Assembly: GCA_021545665.1 (NCBI GenBank) | Contig: JAJRTX010000153.1 | Span: 1 to 5,925 of the forward strand | Source of the DNA: Zetaproteobacteria bacterium | GTDB lineage: Bacteria; Pseudomonadota; Zetaproteobacteria; Mariprofundales; Mariprofundaceae | Reading direction: 5' to 3' | Length of the DNA: 5,925 nucleotides | In this document: positions 1 through 4,845 of the stretch, piece after piece | Position numbering within the stretch: position 1 is the first letter of the stretch | How the letters are laid out: the number at the start of each line of letters is the position of its first letter | Made by a program: the position numbers and the translations under genes | The notes under the pieces: model-generated | The model's input: only the letters and a program-made list of their open reading frames with translations | What the model was told of the DNA's origin: nothing | The model's database searches: none

Positions 1-47
1 GATAGAATCAAAACCGTGAAAAACAGCAGGCCAAGATCTTCAAACAA
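1..47 (-). CDS. 5' end of a leftward gene of unknown function, cut by the window edge
   Basis: Reading leftward from a TTG codon at 47-45 there are 15 complete codons without a stop, giving MFEDLGLLFFTVLIL. A perfect AGGAGG lies at 60-55 on the minus strand, 7 nt before the TTG, and a TATAAT box lies a further ~20 nt upstream. That combination is why I call such a short stretch a gene start. The visible residues are strongly hydrophobic after an acidic pair, which would fit an N-terminal membrane segment or signal anchor, but the protein is too short to identify. It is downstream of and collinear with the RAYT gene, yet appears to have its own promoter. The alternative is a chance open frame next to a purine-rich hexamer. 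Confidence 0.35.
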   Translation of the reverse strand, partial: MFEDLGLLFFTVLIL

Positions 48-77
48 TAGAAAGCCTCCTTGTCCCGGACACTCGCT

Positions 78-106
78 ATTATAGCCTGAACAGGTTTTCG
101 GGGGTA
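78..106 (-). promoter_or_regulatory. Probable promoter of the leftward gene at 1-47
   Basis: On the minus strand TATAAT occupies 83-78, a perfect -10 hexamer. The position 17 nt upstream (106-101) reads TACCCC, a poor -35 box. Transcription would start near 71, giving a leader of about 24 nt that contains AGGAGG at 60-55. A perfect -10 with no -35 and an adjacent palindrome is typical of an activator-dependent promoter; that last step is inference. Confidence 0.4.
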
Positions 107-125
107 TAGCATAAATATGCTATAC
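104..125. promoter_or_regulatory. 22-bp near-perfect palindrome, possible operator or activator site
   Basis: Arms GTATAGCATA (104-113) and TATGCTATAC (116-125) are exact reverse complements separated by two A residues. The centre lies about 43 bp upstream of the inferred start site near 71 and overlaps the weak -35 position. This is where class II activators bind. It is also only 11 bp from the GGGGTCAGG end of the RAYT unit, so it could instead be a REP-type hairpin belonging to that unit. Confidence 0.5.
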
Positions 126-159
126 AGTGAGGAATCGGGGTCAGGCCTTTACTTTATAG
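124..159 (+). repeat. Left terminal inverted repeat of the RAYT unit
   Basis: Bases 138-159 are the exact reverse complement of 1093-1114 (22 of 22). The similarity extends outward more loosely to a shared ACAGT at 124-128, matched by ACAGT on the opposite strand at 1126-1122. The repeat contains GGGTCAGGCC and ends ACTTTATAG. It overlaps the 3' end of the transposase gene and supplies its last residues (YKVKA) and its TGA stop. Such REP-type repeats are the substrate of RAYT enzymes. Confidence 0.85.
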
Positions 160-1070
160 TCCTCTAAGGCAGGGACAAGCCCTTCACTACTCACCTGTTT
201 CTGAATCTGAGATACCCTTGCCGGTGAAATACAGGCAAGTTCAGCAACTTCCTTCAAGCTTAAATTGCATGCGCGACGCAGCAGAAACACTCCTGTCCGA
301 TATGCTTCTCGATTAATGTGCCGATCCAATACTTCACTCACATCCACCCCATATGCTCTGGCAACATCCCTTAGCACCTGATTCGGCGTCGCTCTTTCAG
401 GATGAAATTGTGCAGATGGGATGTCCGCATCAATTTCCCTGTTCTTAAGCATAGCTTTACTCCTGGCTAAAAAGTCATCTCCGCCAAGATAAATTTGACC
501 ACGCAACTCATTCCATGGCTCGCCAGCTCCTTCCCCAACAAACTGGCGGTAACGTTCAACAGCTTCTTTTCGATTCACTGAAAACAATTCAAGAATGCGA
601 TCAGCAGCCAGCCATTTCGAATCCATTCTATTGCCAAGCGTGTCATGATAACTACTCCATGCCCAACGACTGACTTCCTCTACCATCCCGGCCCGGACAG
701 GGTTCAGTACAATATATCTGCAAAGCTCCAGAAGATGTGATTCTTTTTCGACCAGAATAGCCTTGTACCTTCCCTGAAATATATGACCGTCCCGGCCATG
801 CTTACGATTGAAAGACTGGGTATACCGGCCATTCAGACGTTGCATACCACGTGAAAGATTCCCCTCAGGCGTCTCAATTAAAAAGTGATAGTGATTGTCC
901 ATCAAGCACCATGCATAACATACCCAGCCTTGCTGGATCACCTCATCCTTCAACAGATGGACAAAATGCTCCCGGTCTTCATCTTTAAGAAAAATCGGCG
1001 CCTGGGCATTCCCACGGCTGGTTATATGATAAAGAGCTCCTGGATATTCCAATCGTAATGGACGTGACAT
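141..1070 (-). CDS. REP-associated tyrosine transposase (RAYT, IS200/IS605-like Y1 family) with C-terminal helix-turn-helix
   Basis: This is a single-strand DNA endonuclease/transposase of the HUH-Y1 superfamily, which in studied relatives cuts and joins REP palindromes. From the ATG at 1070 the protein is 309 aa and begins MSRPLRLEYPGALYHITSRGN, the usual start of this family. The metal-binding HUH motif is D-N-H-Y-H-F (both His, about residues 60 and 62). The catalytic Tyr is most likely the one in C-R-Y-I-V-L-N-P (about residue 119), by comparison with E. coli TnpA-REP Tyr115. The last ~65 residues hold a helix-turn-helix (SLKEVAELACISPARVSQI) resembling the DnaA C-terminal domain. An in-frame ATG at 1121 adds 17 residues encoded by the right inverted repeat and has an AAAGGG ribosome site, so it may be used too. 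The gene looks intact. No promoter of its own was seen; read-through from the nucleotidyltransferase operon is likely. Confidence 0.9.
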   Translation of the reverse strand: MSRPLRLEYPGALYHITSRGNAQAPIFLKDEDREHFVHLLKDEVIQQGWVCYAWCLMDNHYHFLIETPEGNLSRGMQRLNGRYTQSFNRKHGRDGHIFQGRYKAILVEKESHLLELCRYIVLNPVRAGMVEEVSRWAWSSYHDTLGNRMDSKWLAADRILELFSVNRKEAVERYRQFVGEGAGEPWNELRGQIYLGGDDFLARSKAMLKNREIDADIPSAQFHPERATPNQVLRDVARAYGVDVSEVLDRHINREAYRTGVFLLRRACNLSLKEVAELACISPARVSQIQKQVSSEGLVPALEDYKVKA

Positions 1071-1092
1071 CAGATCAGCGTAGTGCCAAAAG

Positions 1093-1126
1093 CTATAAAG
1101 TAAAGGCCTGACCCTTTTCATACTGT
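1093..1126 (-). repeat. Right terminal inverted repeat of the RAYT unit
   Basis: Bases 1093-1114 are the exact reverse complement of 138-159. The outer part to 1126 matches the left copy less well (ACAGT, then a GA-rich stretch, then GGGTCAGG). The outer edge lies only 4 bp from the stop codon of the nucleotidyltransferase gene, so the RAYT unit abuts that gene directly. Confidence 0.85.
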
Positions 1127-1130
1127 CCCT

Positions 1131-1760
1131 TTACTGAATCTCTTGAAGCCCATCCCGAAAAATGGATTCCACGTTCTCAACCACCGGTTTGAACGGTGGG
1201 TAAACATCTAATGATTTTTTAAACTCATCAGTTTTTAACATCAGTGAAAACTGACTTAACCGAACCAGGAGCGTTTCACTCTTCTCTCTAAATATCTCTT
1301 TACATCTTTCGTCAAGATTGATGCCGACATAAAAACAGGCAGCTGCATCGAAATAGTCACGCGGCTTAAACTCATCTGCTCTATGAAACACTTTTTTAGC
1401 CAAAATCTCGGATGGCGTTTCTATCCGGATGCCATCAATATTTTCATAAGGATTTTCAAGCAGGGGAGGTGAAGCAATCAGGTCTATTTGATAATCTGGA
1501 AGCAACAGCTTCAAAGTCAGGTGATCTTCTTTGTAATCAGCAGTAATTGTAACCATCTCTCTGCTCGGAGAGAAATATGGCAGAGCCTGGGGATCGAGCA
1601 GGAAGATATCTATATCCTCACTCTGCCGGTGGCCAATCCAGCATTCTAATGCAGACCCACCGCCAAACGACCAGTGGATACCATCGGGCCCTTTCTCTAT
1701 GACTTCAGATATTGTTTCATCTAATTTTCCCTGAAGGTGCTCAGGAATGCTTAATGCCAA
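1131..1760 (-). CDS. AbiEii/AbiGii-type nucleotidyltransferase, probable toxin
   Basis: The 209-aa protein belongs to the DNA-polymerase-beta-like nucleotidyltransferases grouped with AbiEii and MenT toxins. Characterised relatives transfer nucleotides to tRNA or other targets and stop growth. Visible motifs are GGGSAL (33-38) followed by H-R-x-S-x-D-I-D (44-51), the family's metal and triphosphate site with D49 and D51. A likely third acidic residue is D93 (YQIDL). A conserved C-terminal block K-x-F-H-R-A-D-x-F-K-P-R-D-x-F-D spans 123-138. All expected catalytic residues are present. The start is a TTG at 1760, supported by GAGGG 5 nt upstream on the minus strand; it lies 20 nt inside the upstream gene, so translation is probably coupled. 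The downstream neighbour is the RAYT. The toxin role is inferred from the family; the partner is not a recognisable AbiEi. Confidence 0.8.
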   Translation of the reverse strand: MALSIPEHLQGKLDETISEVIEKGPDGIHWSFGGGSALECWIGHRQSEDIDIFLLDPQALPYFSPSREMVTITADYKEDHLTLKLLLPDYQIDLIASPPLLENPYENIDGIRIETPSEILAKKVFHRADEFKPRDYFDAAACFYVGINLDERCKEIFREKSETLLVRLSQFSLMLKTDEFKKSLDVYPPFKPVVENVESIFRDGLQEIQ

Positions 1761-2007
1761 GCCAGCCCTCTAATTCTGCATTATGCATACCAAATGAAAA
1801 CTTCTGATAGGCATTTTTGATCTCTGACTTTGAAACTTTGTCACCCAGTTCTTCGATAAGATAATTTGCCGGCGTTTCTACAAGTGCCTGATTAAGATGA
1901 AGCCAAAATGACTCATTCAGCTCTTTAATAGCCGCAATCAACTCTTCCATGCTCATTTTATTGCTCATAGAATTGTTAGCCATAAGTAAAGACCACTGCG
2001 TTTTCAT
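1741..2007 (-). CDS. Small helical protein, candidate antitoxin or partner of the AbiEii-type enzyme
   Basis: I do not recognise the family. From the ATG at 2007 it is 88 aa. The body is predicted to be helical and mostly charged, with a conserved-looking end F-G-M-H-N-A-E-L-E-G-W-L-G. It overlaps the nucleotidyltransferase gene by 20 nt and shares its promoter, the arrangement of an antitoxin followed by its toxin. It has neither the winged helix nor the length (~200 aa) of AbiEi, so if it is an antitoxin it is of another type. The start is uncertain. The ATG at 2007 lies 7 nt after the -10 box, which would make the mRNA leaderless. In-frame ATGs at 1983, 1968, 1956 and 1950 are possible, but none has a good ribosome site. 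Confidence 0.55.
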   Translation of the reverse strand: MKTQWSLLMANNSMSNKMSMEELIAAIKELNESFWLHLNQALVETPANYLIEELGDKVSKSEIKNAYQKFSFGMHNAELEGWLGIKHS

Positions 2008-2014
2008 GTTGCTG

Positions 2015-2042
2015 ATTATAGTCCCTGAGAAAATATTGTCCA
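2015..2042 (-). promoter_or_regulatory. Strong promoter of the partner-nucleotidyltransferase operon
   Basis: On the minus strand TGGACA (2042-2037, five of six to consensus) is followed after 16 nt by a perfect TATAAT (2020-2015). Transcription would begin around 2009-2007, at or just before the ATG at 2007-2005. No clear operator palindrome is visible here. Confidence 0.65.
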
Positions 2043-2240
2043 TTTGGCAGCAGTGTGCCAGCCCAATCACCTGCGTCGGTCAGCAAACTGTTGAAAGAGA
2101 TCCAGCAAAAGGCATTTGAGAATGTGAATCAGGATCTGAGTGGCCACTCATTTAACGCTAGCGCCACATCCGACCTTCTCAAAAATAGTTTTACGCTGGA
2201 AAAAATCATTACAGGGGTGCTGATGATTGGTGCAAACTAA
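2022..2240 (+). pseudogene. Open frame resembling the 3' end of a lost gene
   Basis: A plus-strand frame is open from just after a TAG at 2019 to the TAA at 2238-2240. It encodes a plausible soluble C-terminus containing SVSKLLKEIQQKAFENV and ending FTLEKIITGVLMIGAN. A GTG at 2055 could be a start, but there is no ribosome site, and the 5' part runs through the promoter of the leftward operon. The tail region recurs in diverged form at 2900-2986, where the same frame reads FTLEKTVLKYLRS. I therefore read this as a gene remnant carried with a repeat rather than a working gene. The parent protein is not recognised. Confidence 0.25.
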
Positions 2241-2252
2241 AGAGCTGACCCT
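2188..2252 (+). repeat. Dispersed repeat, copy A
   Basis: It begins GTTTTACGCTGGAAAAAA (2188-2205) and ends TGCAAACTAAAGAGCTGACC (2231-2250). The first block matches 2900-2917 at 17 of 18 positions. The second matches 3138-3157 at 19 of 20 and, less closely, 2961-2980. The GCTGACCC core is the same as in the RAYT terminal repeats (CCTGACCC). Confidence 0.6.
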
Positions 2253-2264
2253 ACCGGTTCGAAC

Positions 2265-2561
2265 TCAGGCAGCCAGAGGGTGTACTTCGTGCTCCAGGCG
2301 ATCCGCCAGTATCAGGCGAGCCTGTTCGATTTCATAGTCATCCTGCAGGCCCATCCAGAACTTGACTGAAGTTCCGAAATAACGCGCCAGCCGCAATGCT
2401 GTATCGGCGGTAACAGAACGTTTTCCGCGAACAACTTCGCTGATACGCATAGGGGAGATGCCAGTCTCCTGTGCCAGCCGGTATTGGCTAATTCCCATCG
2501 GCTGCAAAAACTCTTCCAACAGGATCTCTCCGGGATGAATGTTGGGCAAACGACTGCTCAT
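2265..2561 (-). CDS. higA: HigA-family antitoxin (Xre helix-turn-helix)
   Basis: The 98-aa protein starts MSSRLPNIHPGEILLEEFL, the signature opening of HigA/VapI antitoxins. A helix-turn-helix covers about residues 24-46 (ISQYRLAQETGISPMRISEV), followed by the conserved TADTALRLARYFGTSVKFWMGLQ block. It binds and neutralises HigB and represses the shared promoter. The ATG at 2561 was chosen because AAGGAGG (2574-2568 on the minus strand) stands 6 nt upstream and the protein then has normal family length. An earlier start would run into the higB coding region. The ribosome site overlaps the higB stop codon, so the two are translationally linked, with the antitoxin probably made at the higher rate. 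The gene is intact. Confidence 0.92.
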   Translation of the reverse strand: MSSRLPNIHPGEILLEEFLQPMGISQYRLAQETGISPMRISEVVRGKRSVTADTALRLARYFGTSVKFWMGLQDDYEIEQARLILADRLEHEVHPLAA

Positions 2562-2572
2562 ATCAGGCCTCC

Positions 2573-2854
2573 TTAATGATAATCTACGATCATGACATCC
2601 ACAGCATCGCCATGCTGCCAGACAAAGCAAACACGCCACTGATCGTTAATGCGTATGCTGCATTGACCGGCACGGCTCCCCTTTAACGCCTCCAGACGAT
2701 TCGCTGGCGGTACCCGTAAATCTTCCAGCCCTTCGGCGTTGTTGAGCATTCGCAACTTCCTCCTGGCAACGCGCTGGATGTTTTGCGGTAATTTGCGTGA
2801 CATCTCGCCCAGCCAGACCTTTTCAGACTCTTTGTCCGCAAAACCTTTAATCAT
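2573..2854 (-). CDS. higB: HigB toxin (RelE/ParE-fold ribosome-dependent mRNA endonuclease)
   Basis: The 93-aa protein begins MIKGFADKESEKVW and ends VMIVDYH, both diagnostic of HigB. The terminal D91-Y92-H93 corresponds to the catalytic triad end described for Proteus HigB. The central L-x-x-L-K-G-x-R-x-G-Q-x-S-I-R-I-N-x-Q-W-R-V block (54-74) is the usual RNA-binding core. In the cell it cleaves mRNA on translating ribosomes unless held by HigA. It is the first gene of the operon and its stop precedes the higA start by 11 nt. Length and motifs are complete, so it should be active. No ribosome site precedes the ATG (TATCGTAGACT-ATG), which fits the near-leaderless transcript predicted from the promoter. 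Confidence 0.92.
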   Translation of the reverse strand: MIKGFADKESEKVWLGEMSRKLPQNIQRVARRKLRMLNNAEGLEDLRVPPANRLEALKGSRAGQCSIRINDQWRVCFVWQHGDAVDVMIVDYH

Positions 2855-2859
2855 AGTCT

Positions 2860-2891
2860 ACGATAGTATCGTAATCCGATAGTATCGTCAA
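2860..2891 (-). promoter_or_regulatory. higBA promoter with two tandem operator palindromes
   Basis: On the minus strand TTGACG (2891-2886) is followed after 17 nt by TACTAT (2868-2863), and the higB ATG comes 8 nt later. Two palindromes cover it: ACGATAGTATCGT (2860-2872, centred at 2866) and CGATAGTATCG (2877-2887, centred at 2882). Their centres are 16 bp apart, about 1.5 helical turns. One sits on the -10 box and the other touches the -35, so HigA binding would block RNA polymerase, the usual autoregulation of higBA. Confidence 0.8.
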
Positions 2892-2899
2892 AGGATATG

Positions 2900-2986
2900 G
2901 TTTTACACTGGAAAAAACCGTGCTCAAATATTTGAGGTCCTGGTCAGGGATCTAATTTAGTGCGGACTAAAGAACTGAACTAGCCC
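2900..2986 (+). repeat. Dispersed repeat, copy B (diverged)
   Basis: GTTTTACACTGGAAAAAA (2900-2917) differs from copy A at one base. TGCGGACTAAAGAACTGAAC (2961-2980) matches the second block of copies A and C with a few changes, and the CTGACCCC core is altered to CTGAACTAGCCCC. The segment between the blocks differs in length and sequence from copy A. Confidence 0.55.
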
Positions 2987-3135
2987 CAAAGCACTCTTGC
3001 CATTACAAAAAAGTGCGTGAATCAACCTCGATTATCAATAATTAAGTATGTGTCCCCGGAACTGTGATAGGTTTTGGCTGATAAGAAAAGGATATACTAT
3101 CCCTGTTTTTCAGTATTCGTTGATCACCGGCTGTA

Positions 3136-3170
3136 AGTGCAAACTAAAGAACTGACCCCTAAGCCCTGCT
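3136..3170 (+). repeat. Dispersed repeat, copy C
   Basis: TGCAAACTAAAGAACTGACC (3138-3157) matches copy A at 19 of 20 bases. The following CTGACCCCTAAGCCCTGCT (3152-3170) matches copy D at 3824-3841 apart from one substitution and one extra C. The copy ends immediately before the -35 box of the next operon. Confidence 0.6.
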
Positions 3171-3172
3171 TC

Positions 3173-3199
3173 TTGACTATATCGCATTATTGCTATAAT
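3173..3199 (+). promoter_or_regulatory. Promoter of the RelE-like/Xre operon
   Basis: TTGACT (3173-3178) and a perfect TATAAT (3194-3199) are 15 nt apart. The short spacing is offset by TGC directly before the -10, an extended -10 motif. An ATTAT-TGCT-ATAAT dyad (3186-3199) overlaps the -10 and may be part of an operator. Transcription would start near 3206, two bases before the ATG at 3208. Confidence 0.65.
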
Positions 3200-3207
3200 C
3201 TCCCATT

Positions 3208-3534
3208 ATGAACTGGTTGGTAGAAACCTTGAACGAAACGGTGGATTCGGAGTTGGAAAAGCTTGATCCATCATTCAAGGCAAAGTTTCTGCATATTGCC
3301 GAGATGCTCGAGTCCCTTGGGCCGCACAAGGTAAGAGAGCCTTAAGTGAAACATCTGGAAGACAAGCTCTGGGAAATCCGCATGAAGGCACAACCCGGCA
3401 TTGCACGGGCCATTTATGTTACAGCAAAAGGGCGACGTATTATTGTTCTGCATGCCCTTGTTAAAAAGAGACAAAAAACGCCACGGGCTGCTCTTGAGCT
3501 TGCTCGCCAACGGCTAAAGGAGGCCGGATTATGA
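3208..3534 (+). pseudogene. RelE/HigB-like (Gp49 family) toxin gene interrupted by an in-frame TAA
   Basis: From the ATG at 3208 the frame encodes MNWLVETLNETVDSELEKL and continues for 45 codons to GPHKVREP. It then meets TAA at 3343-3345 and continues without a frame change as VKHLEDKLWEIRMK to the TGA at 3532-3534. Read through, it is a normal-length (~108 aa) toxin of the Gp49-like family, which usually has an aromatic residue between 'EP' and 'VK' (…P-Y-V-K-x-L-x-x-K-L-W-E-L-R). A single change of TAT or TAC to TAA would explain it. The C-terminal part keeps G-I-A-R-A-I-Y-V and the LHALVKKRQKTP block. Restart at the GTG directly after the stop would give only 62 aa without the N-terminal helices. 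No ribosome site precedes the first ATG. The antitoxin gene overlaps by four bases (ATGA). The toxin is probably dead unless the stop is read through or is a sequencing error. Confidence 0.8.
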
Positions 3535-3827
3535 CCAAACTAGCCGAACTTAAAAAACAGTGGATGCAGAATGCGGATGTTCGTGAAGCTTACGAATCTC
3601 ATGCGTACGAGTTTGAAATTGCCCGTTCCCTGATTGAAGCAAGATCTGATGCCGGGCTTACTCAGGCTGAAGTAGCTAAACGTATGGGAACCACTCAGTC
3701 GGTAGTTGCTCGAATCGAAGGTGGCTCACAGCTACCCAGTATGAAAAGCGTGATCCGTTATGCGACTGCCGTTGGAGCCCACCCTGTCCTGCAACTGGTG
3801 CGGGGAGTCCGCGAAACAAGTATCTGA
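3531..3827 (+). CDS. Xre-family antitoxin of the RelE/Gp49-like module
   Basis: The 98-aa protein has an N-terminal helical part (MTKLAELKKQWMQNADVREA, then a linker) and an Xre helix-turn-helix at about 43-65 (LTQAEVAKRMGTTQSVVARIEGG). This is the standard layout of antitoxins encoded after Gp49-like RelE toxins. It would bind the toxin and repress the operon promoter. The start at 3531 overlaps the toxin stop (ATGA) and has a strong ribosome site, AAAGGAGG at 3516-3523, 7 nt upstream. The frame is intact although the toxin gene is not. The stop codon lies inside a CTGACCCC repeat, so the last few residues may be repeat-derived. Confidence 0.88.
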   Translation: MTKLAELKKQWMQNADVREAYESHAYEFEIARSLIEARSDAGLTQAEVAKRMGTTQSVVARIEGGSQLPSMKSVIRYATAVGAHPVLQLVRGVRETSI

Positions 3828-3841
3828 CCCCTAAACCTGCT
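3824..3841 (+). repeat. Dispersed repeat, copy D (core only)
   Basis: CTGACCCCTAAACCTGCT resembles 3152-3170 (one substitution, one missing C). Its TGA serves as the stop codon of the Xre antitoxin gene. The bases from here to the IS at 3918 contain no gene. Confidence 0.5.
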
Positions 3842-3917
3842 GAAGAGGAAGGTTGTTTGATTTGGAAGTGAATACCAGGACAAGAGTTGGAATAAAAAAA
3901 TGTATGATTGCAAGACT

Positions 3918-3940
3918 TGAGCTTCCCCCGATTTAACGGA
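3918..3940 (+). repeat. Left terminal inverted repeat of the IS3 element
   Basis: TGAGCTTCCCCC followed by GATTTAACGGA. It matches the reverse complement of 5154-5176 except at three positions (6, 13 and 14 from the outer end). It lies downstream of the orfB stop. Confidence 0.85.
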
Positions 3941-3948
3941 CTCGAAAA

Positions 3949-4809
3949 TTAAGAGACACATCTGGCCTCAAACTCGACTGGGCTGACATAGCCCAGATGC
4001 GAGTGTCTTCTTCTGCGGTTGTAGAATGTTTCGATGTAGTGAAACAGACTACCTCTCGCCTCATCTTTGGTTTTATAGTCTTCATCGTCAACCAGTTCAG
4101 TCTTCAACGTGCCAAAGAAGCTTTCTGCCACCGCATTGTCGAGACATTCACCCTTCCTGCTCATGCTGCAAATAAGGTGATGCTCTTTAAGTAGCTGCTG
4201 GTAATCACTGGAGGCATAAGTGCTGCCTTGATCGGAGTGAACAACCACATGGCGCACCTTTCCTCTGCGCCACACGGCCATGGTCAAGGCGCTTGAAACA
4301 AGCTGCCGATCATTCCTGTTACCCATAGCCCAGCCAATCACCTGCCGGGAGTAGAGATCAAGGATAACTGCCAGATACAACCAGCCCTGACGTGTTGCAA
4401 TAAAGGTCGTGTCCGACACCCATGCTCGATTGGGCGCATCGGTCTGGAATTGACGTTTAAGCTGATCGGGTGCTGCTTGCATGGTGTGTCTGGAATCTGT
4501 TGTAACCACAAATCGCTTTGCCATCTTCGATTGAATTCCAGCCTGCTTCATCAATCGGGCAACGCGATGGATGCCAACCGATTCACCTGAGGCCTGAAGG
4601 TCACGGTGGATGCGAGGAGAACCGTATGTTTTACGGCTTGCCTGGTGAAAGCACTGTATCTTGCTGATCAAACCCCGGTTTGATCGGCTGCGCCGACTTT
4701 CGGGGCGGTCAAACCAGTCGTAGTATCCACTACTGGACACCCTTAACACCTTACACATTCGCTTCACCGTATATTGTTGCTGATGTTCTCGAATGAATGC
4801 GTACTTCAC
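3949..4809 (-). CDS. IS3-family transposase OrfB (DDE integrase domain)
   Basis: The 286-aa protein is the catalytic half of the IS3 transposase. An N-terminal HTH_21-like part contains YGSPRIHRDL (62-71). The rve integrase core has the DDE triad D133 (AWVSDTTF), D193 (HSDQGSTY) and E229 (NAVAESFF), with 35 residues between the last two and K236 seven after the Glu, the DD(35)E-K pattern of the family. The C-terminus has the usual YNRRRRHSHLGYVSPVEFE. The start shown is the GTG at 4809-4807, which overlaps the orfA stop as GTGA. The active form is probably an OrfAB fusion made by -1 frameshifting upstream, since the frame is open back to the slippery site. Intact. Confidence 0.93.
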   Translation of the reverse strand: MKYAFIREHQQQYTVKRMCKVLRVSSSGYYDWFDRPESRRSRSNRGLISKIQCFHQASRKTYGSPRIHRDLQASGESVGIHRVARLMKQAGIQSKMAKRFVVTTDSRHTMQAAPDQLKRQFQTDAPNRAWVSDTTFIATRQGWLYLAVILDLYSRQVIGWAMGNRNDRQLVSSALTMAVWRRGKVRHVVVHSDQGSTYASSDYQQLLKEHHLICSMSRKGECLDNAVAESFFGTLKTELVDDEDYKTKDEARGSLFHYIETFYNRRRRHSHLGYVSPVEFEARCVS

Positions 4810-4845
4810 GTAAGCTCTCTGGCAAAGTACGCGGCGGCTTTTTTT
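4799..4845 (-). other. Programmed -1 frameshift signal joining orfA and orfB
   Basis: On the minus strand orfA reads CTA AAA AAA GCC, with A7 at 4845-4839 followed by G. Slipping back one base gives AGC CGC CGC GTA CTT and stays open into orfB. Six nucleotides after the A-run a perfect 8-bp stem begins: GCGTACTT (4832-4825) pairs with AAGTACGC (4806-4799) around an 18-nt loop. The loop contains the orfA stop and the orfB GTG. A-runs with a downstream structure are the known means by which IS3 elements make their transposase. Confidence 0.85.

Larger units (their letters stand above)
2892..3172. other. Gene-free interval between higBA and the rightward TA module
   Basis: No credible gene is seen on either strand. 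The interval holds repeat copies B and C. It also contains a GTGTCCCCGGAACTG stretch (3051-3065) of the kind often found in dispersed intergenic repeats, and a weak AT-rich hairpin (GGATA-TAC-TATCC, 3090-3102) followed by CTGTTTTT. The hairpin is too weak to call a terminator. The interval separates two divergent operons. Confidence 0.6.

Noticed and set aside
2254..2268. GGTTCGAACTC resembling a tRNA T-arm, possibly an attachment-site remnant
   Set aside because: The flanking stem pairs poorly and no acceptor stem or CCA end is present; likely chance.
2562..2639. N-terminal extension of HigA from an earlier ATG
   Set aside because: It runs through the higB 3' end in another frame; the ATG at 2561 has AAGGAGG and gives the standard HigA start.
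3086..3108. GGATA-TAC-TATCC hairpin followed by CTGTTTTT as a terminator
   Set aside because: The 5-bp AT-rich stem is too weak, and no gene ends nearby that would need it.
3271..3510. Minus-strand open frame of 79 codons opposite the toxin gene
   Set aside because: It is the antisense shadow of the Gp49-like toxin frame, has no ribosome site and no family resemblance.
3346..3534. Separate 62-aa gene starting at GTG 3346
   Set aside because: It is the second part of the interrupted toxin frame, has no ribosome site, and lacks the N-terminal helices of the fold.
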